Translations under genes and position numbers: made by a program
Shown: positions 29,279 through 38,577 of the stretch, piece after piece
Layout of the letters: each line of letters begins with the position of its first letter
How positions within the stretch are numbered: position 1 is the stretch's first letter
Notes under the pieces: model-generated
Database searches by the model: none
The model's input: the letters and a program-made list of their open reading frames with translations, nothing else
Told to the model about the DNA's origin: nothing
DNA from: Paenibacillus terrae
GTDB taxonomy: Bacteria > Bacillota > Bacilli > Paenibacillales > Paenibacillaceae
DNA length: 61,888 bases
Reading direction: 5' to 3'
Assembly (NCBI RefSeq): GCF_000943545.1
Contig: NZ_JTHP01000036.1
Span: 1 to 61,888 of the forward strand

Positions 29279-29412
29279 AAAAAAAGACCATTTACCCGGA
29301 TTCCAAAAATCCTGGCAAAGGTCTCGCTTACAACATTACGTTGCCAATAAAGCCGGGGATTTAAAAAATCCCGTAATGACGACTTTACTCGTTGAGCTAC
29401 TCCCCTTTGGGA
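29279..29412 (-). promoter_or_regulatory. Mn2+-sensing yybP-ykoY riboswitch with terminator
   Basis: Read on the minus strand from 29412, the conserved parts are CAAAGGGGAGTAGC, TCGTCATTACGGG, GCAACGTAATG and the closing strand GCGAGACCTTTGCC. ACCTTTGCC can pair either with the 5' CAAAGG strand (P1) or with the downstream GGGTAAATGGT to form a terminator followed by T7 (29325-29279). Mn2+ binding stabilises P1 and prevents termination, so the downstream terC-like gene would be switched on by Mn2+. Confidence 0.92.
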
Positions 29413-29516
29413 ACTATTCTGTTAGTGGCAGTATAGCACACATTATTGGGAATGTGAACCCTATTTTTTTCTGTATAAGCGACAAGCCGAACAGGGATAT
29501 TGAAAGAGGTATGTAA

Positions 29517-30134
29517 ATGAAAAAATGGCTATTCGCTACGGCTTATGTTTCGCTGCTCTGCATCGCGTTTATCTACAAAGATGATTGGCTCGCCTGGGCG
29601 AACAAGCAAACCTCATTTCCAGTTCTGCTGCTGCTCGCATTTCTATTCGCGTTAATTCCATTTGTGCCTTACAAGCTGATTATCGCTTCCATTGCTTATG
29701 CAGCAGGTGCCTGGCAAGGCGCTCTGATCTGCTGGCTTGGCACTACATTCGCTGCGCTGGTCGTTTACGGCGCGGTCCGTATTCTCTTCCGTGACAAAGG
29801 ACAGGCTTATCTGGAGCGAATTCAAGCGTTGGAGCGCTTGAACCGGGTCATGGAGCGAGAACCTTTTGCTGCTGTGCTGTTGGCCCGCCTGATTCCGATC
29901 ATCCCGCAGGCAGCGGTGAATGTATATGCCGGGGTCGCAGGCTTTCCGTTCTGGAGCTTTATGCTGGGTACGGCGATTGGCAAGCTTCCTGCAATTGCGG
30001 TATACGCTTATGCAGGCGGGGCTATTGCCGAACGTCCGGTCACTGGCTTGCTCATTTTGCTGCTGTATACAGCACTGGTGGGCGGTGGCTTTGTGCTTTA
30101 CCGCAAAAAGATTCAACGTGTTAATAAATCATAG
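29517..30134 (+). CDS. VTT-domain (TVP38/TMEM64, DedA-like) membrane protein
   Basis: 205 residues with five or six membrane segments. The family core is seen in IPFVPYKLIIASIAYAAGAWQGALICWLGTTFAALVVYG and FAAVLLARLIPIIPQAAVNVYAGVAGFPFWSFMLGTAIGKLPAIAVYAYAGG, including the re-entrant F-x-R-x2-P-type loop. VTT proteins are linked to lipid scrambling or lipid-carrier recycling. GAAAGAGGT precedes ATG 29517. It is divergent from the terC-like gene. Confidence 0.88.
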   Translation: MKKWLFATAYVSLLCIAFIYKDDWLAWANKQTSFPVLLLLAFLFALIPFVPYKLIIASIAYAAGAWQGALICWLGTTFAALVVYGAVRILFRDKGQAYLERIQALERLNRVMEREPFAAVLLARLIPIIPQAAVNVYAGVAGFPFWSFMLGTAIGKLPAIAVYAYAGGAIAERPVTGLLILLLYTALVGGGFVLYRKKIQRVNKS

Positions 30135-30440
30135 CTTCTGTGAGCCTGCCGCTAGATCAGTAAGGATGAAGGTTGGCGGTGGCTTTTAGTCCAAAGAAAT
30201 TTGCAAAGCTGGTTTGTTTCTGTCGTTCCATTGGATTTTGCGAACATGTCGTATATAATTTAATTGTAAGCTATTTAAATCAGGATTTCGCAAAATTTCG
30301 ATTCCAGTCTCTCTAGTGCAATATTATATACGAACTAGACATTTCGATCTATATATTGTTCATTGAAAGTCGCTTATTGGATTTTTGCAAAATCCTCAAA
30401 TAACAACTAATTGAAACTTTCTCAGAATGGAGTGACAAAT
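30135..30440. other. Gene-free stretch upstream of msrAB
   Basis: No open frame or stable terminator is visible. It has a TATAAT-like -10 near 30254-30259 and AT-rich sequence consistent with one or more promoters for msrAB. Confidence 0.5.
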
Positions 30441-31412
30441 ATGAGCACCAACAATCCAAACACCGTGGAGAAGGCAACTTTTGCAGGCGGCTGCTTCTGG
30501 TGCATGGTTTCCCCCTTCGAGGAACTACCCGGCATTTTAAAGGTAAGATCCGGTTACACAGGAGGACATACGGAAAACCCGACCTATGAAGAGGTATGTT
30601 CCGAAACAACGGGACATGTAGAAGCAGTACAGATTACATTTGATCCGCAAATCTTCCCATATGAAAAATTATTAGAGCTGTTCTGGCAACAGATTGATCC
30701 GACGGATGAAGGTGGACAATTCCACGATAGAGGTTCATCCTACCAAACAGCTATTTTCTATCATAACGAAGAACAAAGAATCAAGGCAGAAGCTTCCAAA
30801 AAAGCGCTGGGTGAAAGCGGCCGTTTTGACAAGCCCATTGCTACACCGATTCTGCCTGCGGCAACCTTTTATGAAGCGGAAGAATACCATCAGGACTATC
30901 ATAAGAAGAATCCCGCCCATTACAAGCGCTACCGTAAAGGTTCTGGACGTGAAGATTTTATTGAGCAAAATTGGTTAGGTAAAATCGATAAATCTGATTT
31001 GAAAGAGCGACTGACACCTATTCAATATGAAGTAACACAAAAGAACGCGACCGAGCGCCCTTTTCAAAATGAGTTTTGGGACCATGAGGGTGAAGGTATT
31101 TATGTGGATATCGTATCGGGAGAGCCTTTGTTCAGCTCGCTTGATAAATATGATGCAGGGTGTGGTTGGCCCAGCTTCACTCGTCCGTTACGCAGCTATA
31201 ATGTCAAAGAAAAAACAGACCTCAGCCACTTTATGATTCGTACCGAGGTCCGCAGTCGCGAAGCCGACTCCCATTTGGGACACGTATTTGATGATGGCCC
31301 GGGTCCAGATAGCCTGCGCTATTGTATTAATTCCGCCGCTCTCCGTTTTGTGCCTCAGGAAGACTTGGAACGTGAAGGCTATGGAGCCTATAAGTCATTA
31401 TTTGAAAAGTAA
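30441..31412 (+). CDS. msrAB: Bifunctional methionine sulfoxide reductase MsrA-MsrB
   Basis: 323 residues. MsrA (about 10-165) has its catalytic Cys in FAGGCFWCM and the motifs [26 protein letters not shown] and YHQDY; MsrB (about 185-320) has [26 protein letters not shown] and the catalytic Cys in [13 protein letters not shown]. The fusion reduces both S- and R-methionine sulfoxide. The MsrB half has no CxxC zinc pairs. ATG 30441 has GGAGTG eight bases upstream; the in-frame codons from 30411 have none. Confidence 0.96.
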   Translation: MSTNNPNTVEKATFAGGCFWCMVSPFEELPGILKVRSGYTGGHTENPTYEEVCSETTGHVEAVQITFDPQIFPYEKLLELFWQQIDPTDEGGQFHDRGSSYQTAIFYHNEEQRIKAEASKKALGESGRFDKPIATPILPAATFYEAEEYHQDYHKKNPAHYKRYRKGSGREDFIEQNWLGKIDKSDLKERLTPIQYEVTQKNATERPFQNEFWDHEGEGIYVDIVSGEPLFSSLDKYDAGCGWPSFTRPLRSYNVKEKTDLSHFMIRTEVRSREADSHLGHVFDDGPGPDSLRYCINSAALRFVPQEDLEREGYGAYKSLFEK

Positions 31413-31433
31413 GTAGACTTCAAAAACATTTTA

Positions 31434-31483
31434 GGCTGGCCCAGAAATCATCTTTCGCAGATGGCTTCGGGTCAGCCTTTTTT
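31434..31483 (+). terminator. Terminator of msrAB
   Basis: GGCTGGCCC and GGGTCAGCC arms followed by T6. Confidence 0.85.
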
Positions 31484-31512
31484 GAATTAAACTGGTGAAT
31501 TCAGTTTCCGGC

Positions 31513-32316
31513 TCAGCCCATAATCCATCCAAGCCAGATTGCGAGCGGCACCAATAGCAATTGTGCAAGCAAGGTACCTCCCAGACGCGAAATGATCATC
31601 CAGCCGTACATACTGTTCATACGATTTAAGGGCAGCTCCCCGCGCAGCGTTTTTTCAGACAATACCGCCAATCTGGGATCAATTAGCAAAGTTAGCAGTA
31701 CCGTTGCCATACCATTGATTAGACCCGATGACATAGACATTGCTGTACCCTGAGCGGGCCACAGGAATGATGCGTATAAAGCAGACACCACTCCAGTCGT
31801 ATATATCGCGGTCACAGTCATATTCAGAGTAATCAGACGCTTTGGGATCGCTCCCTTGAACAGCGAGGTGAGCATGGACCAGGTTGGGCGCTTCATGTAG
31901 TAGCCTGCATGCTTCCAGCGGTTGCGCACCATTAAATGACGCACCAATGCCGGAATAGACCCAGTATGCTCCAGATGCACAATCCATCTGGCCGACATGC
32001 GTACCACCGTCGGATACAAAATTATAGCGATCATGGTTCCAACGGTTGCTGCCAGTAGGACCCCGTGCATATACAGCTCCAGTCTAACATCAGCCCCACC
32101 CGCTCGCATGGCGGCCTTAGCCTGATCGACCATACCTCCGAGTAAAGGTCCCTGCGCCATATTAGAGGTGCGCGAAACCAACAGCAGCATGCCCGCTACG
32201 GTTAAGGCCAATCCAATTCGACGCGCTCGCAAACCGCCAAGACGTAGGGCATAGGTCAAGCTGTCTGTAGTATGTATAATGATGGTTAGCATAAAGACGA
32301 AACTCCAGGCAAGCAA
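31513..32316 (-). CDS. amj: Lipid II flippase, Amj family
   Basis: About 267 residues with six or more membrane segments. The N-terminal segment with IIHTTDSLTYALRLGGLRARRIGLALTVAGMLLLVSRTSNMAQGPLLGGMVD closely follows the Amj (YdaH) pattern. Amj transports lipid II across the membrane as an alternative to MurJ. The likely start is TTG 32316, nine bases from AAAGGAG; GTG 32325 sits directly on the site. In B. subtilis amj responds to envelope stress via SigM; no such promoter could be confirmed here. Confidence 0.85.
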   Translation of the reverse strand: MLAWSFVFMLTIIIHTTDSLTYALRLGGLRARRIGLALTVAGMLLLVSRTSNMAQGPLLGGMVDQAKAAMRAGGADVRLELYMHGVLLAATVGTMIAIILYPTVVRMSARWIVHLEHTGSIPALVRHLMVRNRWKHAGYYMKRPTWSMLTSLFKGAIPKRLITLNMTVTAIYTTGVVSALYASFLWPAQGTAMSMSSGLINGMATVLLTLLIDPRLAVLSEKTLRGELPLNRMNSMYGWMIISRLGGTLLAQLLLVPLAIWLGWIMG

Positions 32317-32465
32317 TTGCTCCACTCCTTTTCAGGTATTCTGCACACCATTATACGCTTTTTCACCAAATACATTTTACAATATATTCATTTCTTTGAT
32401 TTCCGTTTGTTTAAGTGGACAGCGGGTAATACATACTACATCATCTGCTATAAGGAGTGTTGGGT

Positions 32466-32918
32466 ATGCCTTGGACCAAACATGATTACCCCCCATCTAT
32501 GAAAAATCTGGAGCCGCGTGTGCGGGAAAAAGCCGTTGATATTGCTAACGCACTACTTCGTGACGGCTACGAAGAAGGACGTTCCATTGCGATTGCAACC
32601 TCTCAAGCCGAGGAATGGGACGATAATCACCCAACTGAACGAGACGGGAAACAGAAAAAACATGAGCAACAACATTCAAGTAGAAACGGGAAAAACATGA
32701 ATTCTGCTTCTTCGGAGCCTCAGGAGCCTATTCATGTCGTGCCACATGAGTATGGCTGGGTTATTAAGGAAGAAGGGCATGATAAACCTGCTTCCACTTT
32801 CCGGCACAAAAATGAAGCGGTGAACGAGGCTCAAAAATTAGTAAACCGCCAGCAGATTTCGGCGATTATTCATGACCAAAACGGACGCATTCATTCTACT
32901 TTAAAACCTTCCTGCTGA
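32466..32918 (+). CDS. YdaT-like protein with C-terminal DUF2188 domain
   Basis: 150 residues. The N-terminal part (MPWTKHDYPPSMKNLEPRVREKAVDIANALLRDGYEEGRSIAIATSQAEEW) matches the YdaT/ChaB-like module, a basic His/Lys/Gln-rich linker follows, and the C-terminal DUF2188 repeat is HVVPHEYGWVIKEEGHDKPASTFRHKNEAVNEAQKLVNRQQISAIIHDQNGRI. B. subtilis YdaT is a SigB general stress protein and, as here, lies beside amj (ydaH). Start ATG 32466 after AAGGAGTG. Confidence 0.88.
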   Translation: MPWTKHDYPPSMKNLEPRVREKAVDIANALLRDGYEEGRSIAIATSQAEEWDDNHPTERDGKQKKHEQQHSSRNGKNMNSASSEPQEPIHVVPHEYGWVIKEEGHDKPASTFRHKNEAVNEAQKLVNRQQISAIIHDQNGRIHSTLKPSC

Positions 32919-32932
32919 AGCATGGATACAGC

Positions 32933-32980
32933 GAAAGGGTGTCACGCAGGAAGATTTCTCTTCTAACGTAACACCCTTTC
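32933..32980. terminator. Bidirectional terminator
   Basis: GAAAGGGTGTCACG and CGTAACACCCTTTC arms between the convergent ydaT-like and yitT-like genes, with a small inner GAAGA/TCTTC hairpin. Confidence 0.75.
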
Positions 32981-32981
32981 C

Positions 32982-33686
32982 TTATTGACGAAGGCTGTGG
33001 ACGATCGGCACTGTTTTGGCAACTACCTTTTGGGCTGGAATAGCCGCAGGCAGTACCTTTTTCACAGGTCGGTGTAGTTGGAACGTTGTCGTCCATGTAA
33101 TTATTTTTCCGGCGAGCCACACAGCCAGTATGGTAAACATTGTTTCCTTCACAGGCAGATACAACAGCGATAATCCTAATACGATGATGTCACTAACGAT
33201 AAACACGTTACCGATTTTCCATCCACGCCACTCGCTGATCAGCAGGGATAAAATATCATCGCCCCCGGTTGCTCCACCAAATCGCAGTACGATCCCGGCT
33301 CCCAAGCCTGTAAGCACTCCGCAAAGCAGAGCCGCTACCAGCAAGTTGCCGTGCAGATCTATAACCAGCGTCGAATACTTTTCAAATCCTGCATAAAACA
33401 GGGAAAAGGCGACCGCCCCGATTAATGCCAGCAGCATGAATCTTCTGCCCTTCAGTACCCAGGCCAATAATATGACGGGGATATCAAGCAGCAGCATACT
33501 CCAAGCCGGAGACACGCCAAATGCGTAATGTCCCAGCAGAGCCAGGCCCGCAAATCCGCCTTCTGACAAATGATTTTGAGCATTGATGTGATAATACGTA
33601 AAAGCTAAAATGCATGTTCCGAGCAGCATGACAGCAATCTGCCTTAATGCTCCATTGTTCACGATAGATTCGTAAGTTTTCCTCAT
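32982..33686 (-). CDS. YitT-family (DUF161) membrane protein
   Basis: About 234 residues with five or six membrane segments. DUF161 motifs are ILAFTYYHINAQNHLSEGGFAGLALLGHYAFGVSPA and GLGAGIVLRFGGATGGDDILSLLIS. Full YitT proteins end in a DUF2179 domain of about 80 residues; here that is missing and the C-terminus is a short basic tail, so this is the membrane part only. Function unknown. Start ATG 33686 has GAGGGAG upstream. A long, structured untranslated region precedes it. Confidence 0.82.
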   Translation of the reverse strand: MRKTYESIVNNGALRQIAVMLLGTCILAFTYYHINAQNHLSEGGFAGLALLGHYAFGVSPAWSMLLLDIPVILLAWVLKGRRFMLLALIGAVAFSLFYAGFEKYSTLVIDLHGNLLVAALLCGVLTGLGAGIVLRFGGATGGDDILSLLISEWRGWKIGNVFIVSDIIVLGLSLLYLPVKETMFTILAVWLAGKIITWTTTFQLHRPVKKVLPAAIPAQKVVAKTVPIVHSLRQ

Positions 33687-34149
33687 ACAGGCTCCCTCGG
33701 TTTCTCGTAAGTTTGATGTGGATGAACCCACTCTTACGGAAGCTACCGGGTAAGATGTGCCTGGAGGACTTGGTCCTTCGCATGTACAATCCCCTCTTCC
33801 GCAGAGTTGGCTTTCGCAACTTGACGTTACTCCGCGGAAAAGCTAAGTATAAGACAGATCAAATCGTTTCCAAATCGTCCTTTGGGGAAGTATCCTTCGG
33901 GGACACATGGTATCCTGATCCTTTCTTTTGTGGAATAAAACTCCGACATTTCTGTGGTACATGTAATTCTATTATTTATTATACCACACCTTACCACCTG
34001 CTAAACAGCTTGCTTTTTATGCCGCACCATATTTTTATTTTATGCGTGAGCATGCTTTATTGTATGTGCGAATAACCGCATTATACCGAAGGTTTGGCGA
34101 ATGCACATAGAATGTGTTTATAGCTTGGTTATGCAGGTTTTCAGTGATA
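33687..34149 (-). other. Possible structured leader RNA upstream of the yitT-like gene
   Basis: No real gene is seen. Read on the minus strand there are several strong hairpins: CCGCGGAGT with ACTCTGCGG (33838-33800), GTGTCC with GGATAC, CTTAC with GTAAG, and CGTAAG with CTTACG close to the start codon. Earlier GATCA and TGATC arms enclose CCCCGAAGGATACTTCCCC. No riboswitch class I know fits. The rest, near 34010-34149, is AT-rich. Confidence 0.4.
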
Positions 34150-35040
34150 CTATCCGGCTAATTTGACTGTTCTGCGCTGGTTGGCCATAAAGACCCCTCC
34201 GAGTATGAGGATCAGCCCGGTCAGAACGTTCCAGCCGATGTGTTCATCCAGAAGCAAAAAGCCCCATACGATAGCGCTCACCGGTACAAAATAAGTCACC
34301 GAGGAGGCAAATTCCGGACTTCCCCGCAAAATCATATAATTGAACAAAATATAAGCTACTCCCGATCCCAAAACCCCCAGCCCTATAAGGGAACCCAACA
34401 CACCAGGGATGAAGACGACCGACAGATCAGGTCGATCCACAATTGCCGTCATGATGCCGCCCCCTGCCGCCGCACCCAATAGTGTCGCAAAGGTTGCCTG
34501 ATACATCGACAGATTGGATAAAAACCGTTTGGACAACTGCGTTCCGAAGCCATAGCAGAGAGTCGCAAGCAGCATACATCCAAAGCCGACGGGGTCGACA
34601 GAAATAATGGATACAGGATTAATACCCAGTAAAATAACGATTCCTACAAAAGCGAGTCCCATTCCAAACCACTGCATTCGATGAAAGATAGCTCCGAACA
34701 AGACAAGTCCGACCAACATGGTCCAGATTGGCGTGGTGGCATTCAATACGGAAGCCATACTGCTAGCAATTCTGGTCTCGCTAAAACTAATCAAGGCCCA
34801 TGGCAAAACCATGTTCACCAGAGCTACGAGAATAACCGATTTCCATGGAATACTTCTGAATTCAAATGGCTTGCGCATAAGCAGCATCAACAAAACAATA
34901 AAAATGAGGCCAAAGCTGGAACGAAGAAATACAATAGTCCAAGGCCCTACGTGATGAAGCAATAATACCTTGATAAACAAAAAAGATCCGCCCCAAATGA
35001 GGCTTAGCATCAAAAGCGCCGCATATAACGAGCGTGACAA
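34150..35040 (-). CDS. EamA-domain (DMT superfamily) transporter
   Basis: About 296 residues with ten membrane segments in two EamA halves: LIWGGSFLFIKVLL...FLRSSFGLIFIVLL...MVLPWALISFSETRIASSMASVLNATTPIWTMLVG, then a second repeat from FGCMLLATLCYGFGTQLSKRF to SPEFASSVTYFVPVSAIVWGFLLLDEHIGWNVLTGLILILGGV. Such proteins export or import amino acids or other metabolites. TTG 35040 has AGAAGGT six bases upstream and is preferred to TTG 35064. It is divergent from a small hypothetical gene. Confidence 0.9.
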   Translation of the reverse strand: MSRSLYAALLMLSLIWGGSFLFIKVLLLHHVGPWTIVFLRSSFGLIFIVLLMLLMRKPFEFRSIPWKSVILVALVNMVLPWALISFSETRIASSMASVLNATTPIWTMLVGLVLFGAIFHRMQWFGMGLAFVGIVILLGINPVSIISVDPVGFGCMLLATLCYGFGTQLSKRFLSNLSMYQATFATLLGAAAGGGIMTAIVDRPDLSVVFIPGVLGSLIGLGVLGSGVAYILFNYMILRGSPEFASSVTYFVPVSAIVWGFLLLDEHIGWNVLTGLILILGGVFMANQRRTVKLAG

Positions 35041-35177
35041 TATGTATACCTTCTTTCTTTCCAATAATTGATGATTGCTTTGGCAAAGGAATAATTTCTA
35101 TGATGAAGTATAAAAAGAACATTTGTTCTGTATGCTGATTATAATTGTATTCCTGCTATGAGTAAAGGAGATTTCTT

Positions 35178-35585
35178 ATGAAAAAGATACTGGACAACAA
35201 GAATAAGGCCCCACTGCCTTCCGAGGAAGACGCAGGGCTGATCAAAACTTGTGTACTTCTGACCCTCGTGCTGGATGTGCTGGAGCGGGACATTCGCATT
35301 CTGAATGCCTCTGCCTTAAAAATGCCCGATCTGTACGTTCGCAGCCTGACCGGGGTGCAACAGCGTGTAGCTGTTCAATTGGCGGAGACAAAGGCGCGAA
35401 TGAAAAGGCAGGGAGTTAAAATATACAAGGAAACTCGGAATCACGAAGGCGTGGAGGTTCTGTATGTATGCCGTGGCTACCAAAAGCGGTTTTTCATGCT
35501 TTCCTCCTTTGCACGCAGCGAGGTTCGACGAGAATTGGGACATTATTTAGGAATTGATGTGACCCAAAGCCACTCGACTGTGTAG
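35178..35585 (+). CDS. Hypothetical protein, short and helical
   Basis: 135 residues, no signal peptide, mostly helical with a basic C-terminal half. Segments such as LIKTCVLLTLVLDVLERDIRILNASALKMPDLYVRSLTGVQQRV and VLYVCRGYQKRFFMLSSFARSEVRRELGHYLGI suggest a folded cytosolic protein. A strong AAGGAG precedes ATG 35178. I do not recognise the family with certainty; some resemblance to Bacillus YhjD-like proteins. Confidence 0.65.
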   Translation: MKKILDNKNKAPLPSEEDAGLIKTCVLLTLVLDVLERDIRILNASALKMPDLYVRSLTGVQQRVAVQLAETKARMKRQGVKIYKETRNHEGVEVLYVCRGYQKRFFMLSSFARSEVRRELGHYLGIDVTQSHSTV

Positions 35586-35591
35586 TCTCGT

Positions 35592-35897
35592 TTACAATCC
35601 TTGTACGATGAGTTTTCCGCGTACCGTTGCTTGTGCGAGCACCTCTTTCTCGTCTATTGTTAGCAACTGTCTTCCGCGCATTAGCACACACCCATTCACA
35701 ATGGTCGTATCAACATCCGCGCCGTTTACACTGTAAGCAAGCAGTGACTCTATCTGGTGTATTGGCTGTAAATGCGGCTTTTGCATATCTATCAGAATGT
35801 ATCCATTATCCGGGTGCTTAACAGGAGCAATCATCCCTTTTTCCTCATAGAATCGTATCATGCGTGCAGATATATGTAATTGAGTCTCTCGTTTTCA
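35592..35897 (-). pseudogene. Chimeric remnant: MerR-type helix joined to the C-terminus of an MtaD-like amidohydrolase
   Basis: Read on the minus strand, the open frame begins just after a TGA (35898-35900) with KRETQLHISARMIRFYEEKGMIAPVKHPDNGY, split here into its parts: the HISARMIRFYEEKG segment is a MerR-family recognition helix and PVKHPDNGY its wing. It then passes into ILIDMQKPHLQPIHQIESLLAYSVNGADVDTTIVNGCVLMRGRQLLTIDE, which is the C-terminal end of methylthioadenosine/S-adenosylhomocysteine deaminase-type proteins. Both halves lack the rest of their domain, so a deletion joined two former genes. An ATG at 35861 could still start 89 residues, but function is unlikely. Confidence 0.75.
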
Positions 35898-36029
35898 GCC
35901 TTCTATTATAAAACATTCACGTTACGTGAGGTGAAGATGATGCGGGATATGGATAGGGCGCCAGATCATGGATAAATCCAATCCATTTGGCACACATTAT
36001 GCATATCTCATCCAAAAGAAGGTGTTTTC

Positions 36030-37493
36030 TTGACTGGACATAACGCAGCTCCCTTTGAATTGAACAAGAATATTTCCTTTATCGAGCAAGCTCTTTTTTA
36101 TACGGATGATTTAAAAAAACAGGCTATTTCTGTTGACGGGAAAGTTGGCATTCTTCTCTATATAGACTCACTCGTGGATCAGGAGATCATTCAGACGCAC
36201 ATTCTGGCCACATTGTATAAGAAAACCGATTCTGGCTCTCATCAAATGTTTACCACCCTGAACAGCCAAAAGGACACCGACCTCCGAAATGCAGCTGATT
36301 CGCTTATTGAGGGATACTCCATTTTAATGGTGGATGGCGCAGAAGAATTTTATATCCTTTCCTCCGAAAAAACATACGCCCGTAGTACGGATGAGCCGGA
36401 GAATGAGGGAATTATCCGCGGGCCGCACAATGGATTTATTGAGCAGCTGTCCGTCAATCTGAATCTTATTCGCAAACAAATCATCAGCACATCGCTGATT
36501 GTGCGCTACTTTTATGTCGGATCTAAAACCCGGACCAAAGTCGCTATCATGTATATGCAAGACTTGGCCAATCCTGAGCTAGTGGAGGAAGTGGAAAAAA
36601 GAATACAAGCCATCTCCTCAGATCTGGTACTGCCTCCCGGTTTTATTCAGGAATTCACGGAGGACAATCCCTTTTCCCTGTTCCCTCAGCAACTCAGCAC
36701 AGAACGTCCAGATCGGGTAGCCGCTAATTTAATGGAAGGACGAGTAACTATTTTGGTCGAAGGCAGTCCTACTGCCTTAATCGTTCCCGTCTCTTTTTTT
36801 GCATTTTATCAAAGCCCGGATGATTATAACGGTCGCTGGATTATTAGTTCCTTTCTGAGAATGATCCGAATGATGAGCTTTCTGATCGCTTTTACACTGC
36901 CCGCCGTTTATATTGCAACGATTGCCTTTCACTCAGCCATTCTACCGCTAGAGCTCGCACATACGATCAAAAAATCGTTAGAAAATGTTCCATTTCCCGC
37001 CATTGTGGAGGCGATGTTGCTTGAAGTGATCTTTGAGGTGCTACGGGAAGCCGGGATTCGTCTGCCCAGCCGAGTAGGCCAAACAATAGGCATTGTTGGC
37101 GGTCTGGTTATCGGGGATGCTATCGTTCGGGCAGGTCTCGTGTCATACACGATGATTATTGTCGTTTCGTTAACAGCTATCTCTTCTTTTTTGGTACCTT
37201 CCCATGAAATGAGCTCAGCTGTCCGCATTCTCCGTTTTCCAATGATGATTGCTGCAGCCTTGTTCGGATATATTGGCATTGCCTTCGGAATGCTTATTCT
37301 CCTTATTCACCTTTGTAAGCTGGAAACATTTGGTTCACCTTATTTTGCTCCTCTGGCACCTTTCCGGCTTGGCGATATGAAGGATGTTTTTATTCGCTTT
37401 CCCATTTGGACACTCCAACAGCGGCCGCATGATTCCCGACCCCAAAAAATGAAGCAGCAGAACTACTCTAGGAGCTGGAAACGTCGTGAATAA
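36030..37493 (+). CDS. gerKA: GerA-type spore germination protein, A subunit (GerKA-like)
   Basis: 487 residues, standard length. An N-terminal cytoplasmic region (1-250) with the conserved DGAEEFYILSSEK, RGPHNGFIEQLSVNLNLIRKQI and EGRVTILVEGSPTALIVPVSFFAFYQSPDDYN motifs is followed by four or five membrane segments (PLELAHTIKKSLENVPFPAIVEAMLLEVIFEVLREAGIRLPSRVGQTIGIVGGLVIGDAIVRAGLVS). It forms the nutrient-gated ion channel of spores. Start TTG 36030 after AGAAGGTG. The stop overlaps the next gene by 8 bp, so translation is coupled. Confidence 0.95.
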   Translation: MTGHNAAPFELNKNISFIEQALFYTDDLKKQAISVDGKVGILLYIDSLVDQEIIQTHILATLYKKTDSGSHQMFTTLNSQKDTDLRNAADSLIEGYSILMVDGAEEFYILSSEKTYARSTDEPENEGIIRGPHNGFIEQLSVNLNLIRKQIISTSLIVRYFYVGSKTRTKVAIMYMQDLANPELVEEVEKRIQAISSDLVLPPGFIQEFTEDNPFSLFPQQLSTERPDRVAANLMEGRVTILVEGSPTALIVPVSFFAFYQSPDDYNGRWIISSFLRMIRMMSFLIAFTLPAVYIATIAFHSAILPLELAHTIKKSLENVPFPAIVEAMLLEVIFEVLREAGIRLPSRVGQTIGIVGGLVIGDAIVRAGLVSYTMIIVVSLTAISSFLVPSHEMSSAVRILRFPMMIAAALFGYIGIAFGMLILLIHLCKLETFGSPYFAPLAPFRLGDMKDVFIRFPIWTLQQRPHDSRPQKMKQQNYSRSWKRRE

Positions 37494-38577
37494 AGAAAGT
37501 ACAATTACACAGGGTCAATTGTTTTTTTTGATTATCAAGTTTGAGATTGGCGTGGATATTCTATCACTTCCTTATCAGATGCATTTGTCATCCAAGGGAG
37601 GGGGCTGGATATCCGTCATTATTGGAGGCATTTTGATCCAGCTTATCATTTTAATGTGCTGGCTCCTGTTAAGACGTTTTCCCTCCTCCTCCATTTACCA
37701 AATCCTCACTCGGATTACTGGTTCCTGGATGGGTAAAATTTTGACGGTGGCTTACATTATGTACTACTTGCTTATGGGAACTTCGGTTCTTGTGAGCGCC
37801 TATGACGTCATTAATCGCTGGATGCTGCAAAAAACCCCGCGTTGGGCTATATTGGCTCTGATTCTGTTCAGCAGCATCTATCTAGTTCGCGAAAATTTGA
37901 GGACAATTGCCCGAGTGCTTGTTTTAATCTCCTTCCTGATCGTACCGATGATGTTTTTAATCAGTTATGGAATAAAACAGGCCAATCTGCTCTATCTGCT
38001 GCCTTTGACTGAGGCTGGATGGCCTCATATTATTATAGGTTCCAAAGAAACGCTTCTAGCCATGTTCGGCTTTGAATTCATCCTCGTGGTCTTTCCCATG
38101 GTCGAGGGCAAAAGTAAGGGGAAGCTCAAGTCGCTCCTGCTAGCTGACGGGGTCGTGGTTCTGTTGTATGGTTTTACCATATTAACCTGTACAAGTGTAT
38201 TTAGCCCCCAGCAGCTTGATTTGATGCCGGAGCCTGTCATTTACCTGCTCAGATCTATTCCGCTGGGAACGATGGACCGGGTTGATTTTATTTTCCTGCC
38301 CATCTGGTTAATTTCAATCTTTGGCTCCATAAGCGGTTATTATTATGCAGCGTCCTATGGACTAGGCTATTTGTTCAAGCAGAAAAATCACAAACAAGCC
38401 GTTCCTTTCGTAGTATTCGTCTCATGCATTATTGCCTGCATCCCTCAAAAAAGAGAGGATTTTGACCTCGTCGGTACAATTGCCAACAATTCGGCTTATT
38501 TTTTCCTGATTGCACTACCTCTGCTGTTGCTGATTCTATCGTATATATTCAACAAAAAGGAGGAGCCCGGAACATGA
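37486..38577 (+). CDS. gerKB: GerA-type spore germination protein, B subunit (GerAB/ArcD/ProY family)
   Basis: 363 residues with ten membrane segments, related to amino acid permeases; this subunit binds the germinant. Family motifs include ITQGQLFFLIIKFEIGVDILSLPYQMH at the N-terminus and FEFILVVFPMVEGKSKGKLKSLLLADG in the middle. Its 3' end overlaps gerKC by four bases (ATGA). The germinant cannot be told from sequence. Confidence 0.93.
   Translation: MNKESTITQGQLFFLIIKFEIGVDILSLPYQMHLSSKGGGWISVIIGGILIQLIILMCWLLLRRFPSSSIYQILTRITGSWMGKILTVAYIMYYLLMGTSVLVSAYDVINRWMLQKTPRWAILALILFSSIYLVRENLRTIARVLVLISFLIVPMMFLISYGIKQANLLYLLPLTEAGWPHIIIGSKETLLAMFGFEFILVVFPMVEGKSKGKLKSLLLADGVVVLLYGFTILTCTSVFSPQQLDLMPEPVIYLLRSIPLGTMDRVDFIFLPIWLISIFGSISGYYYAASYGLGYLFKQKNHKQAVPFVVFVSCIIACIPQKREDFDLVGTIANNSAYFFLIALPLLLLILSYIFNKKEEPGT

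Noticed and set aside
33484..33819. Minus-strand frame with basic N-terminus overlapping the yitT-like gene
   Set aside because: It lies in the structured leader and the out-of-frame 5' end of the yitT-like gene, and has no coding character.
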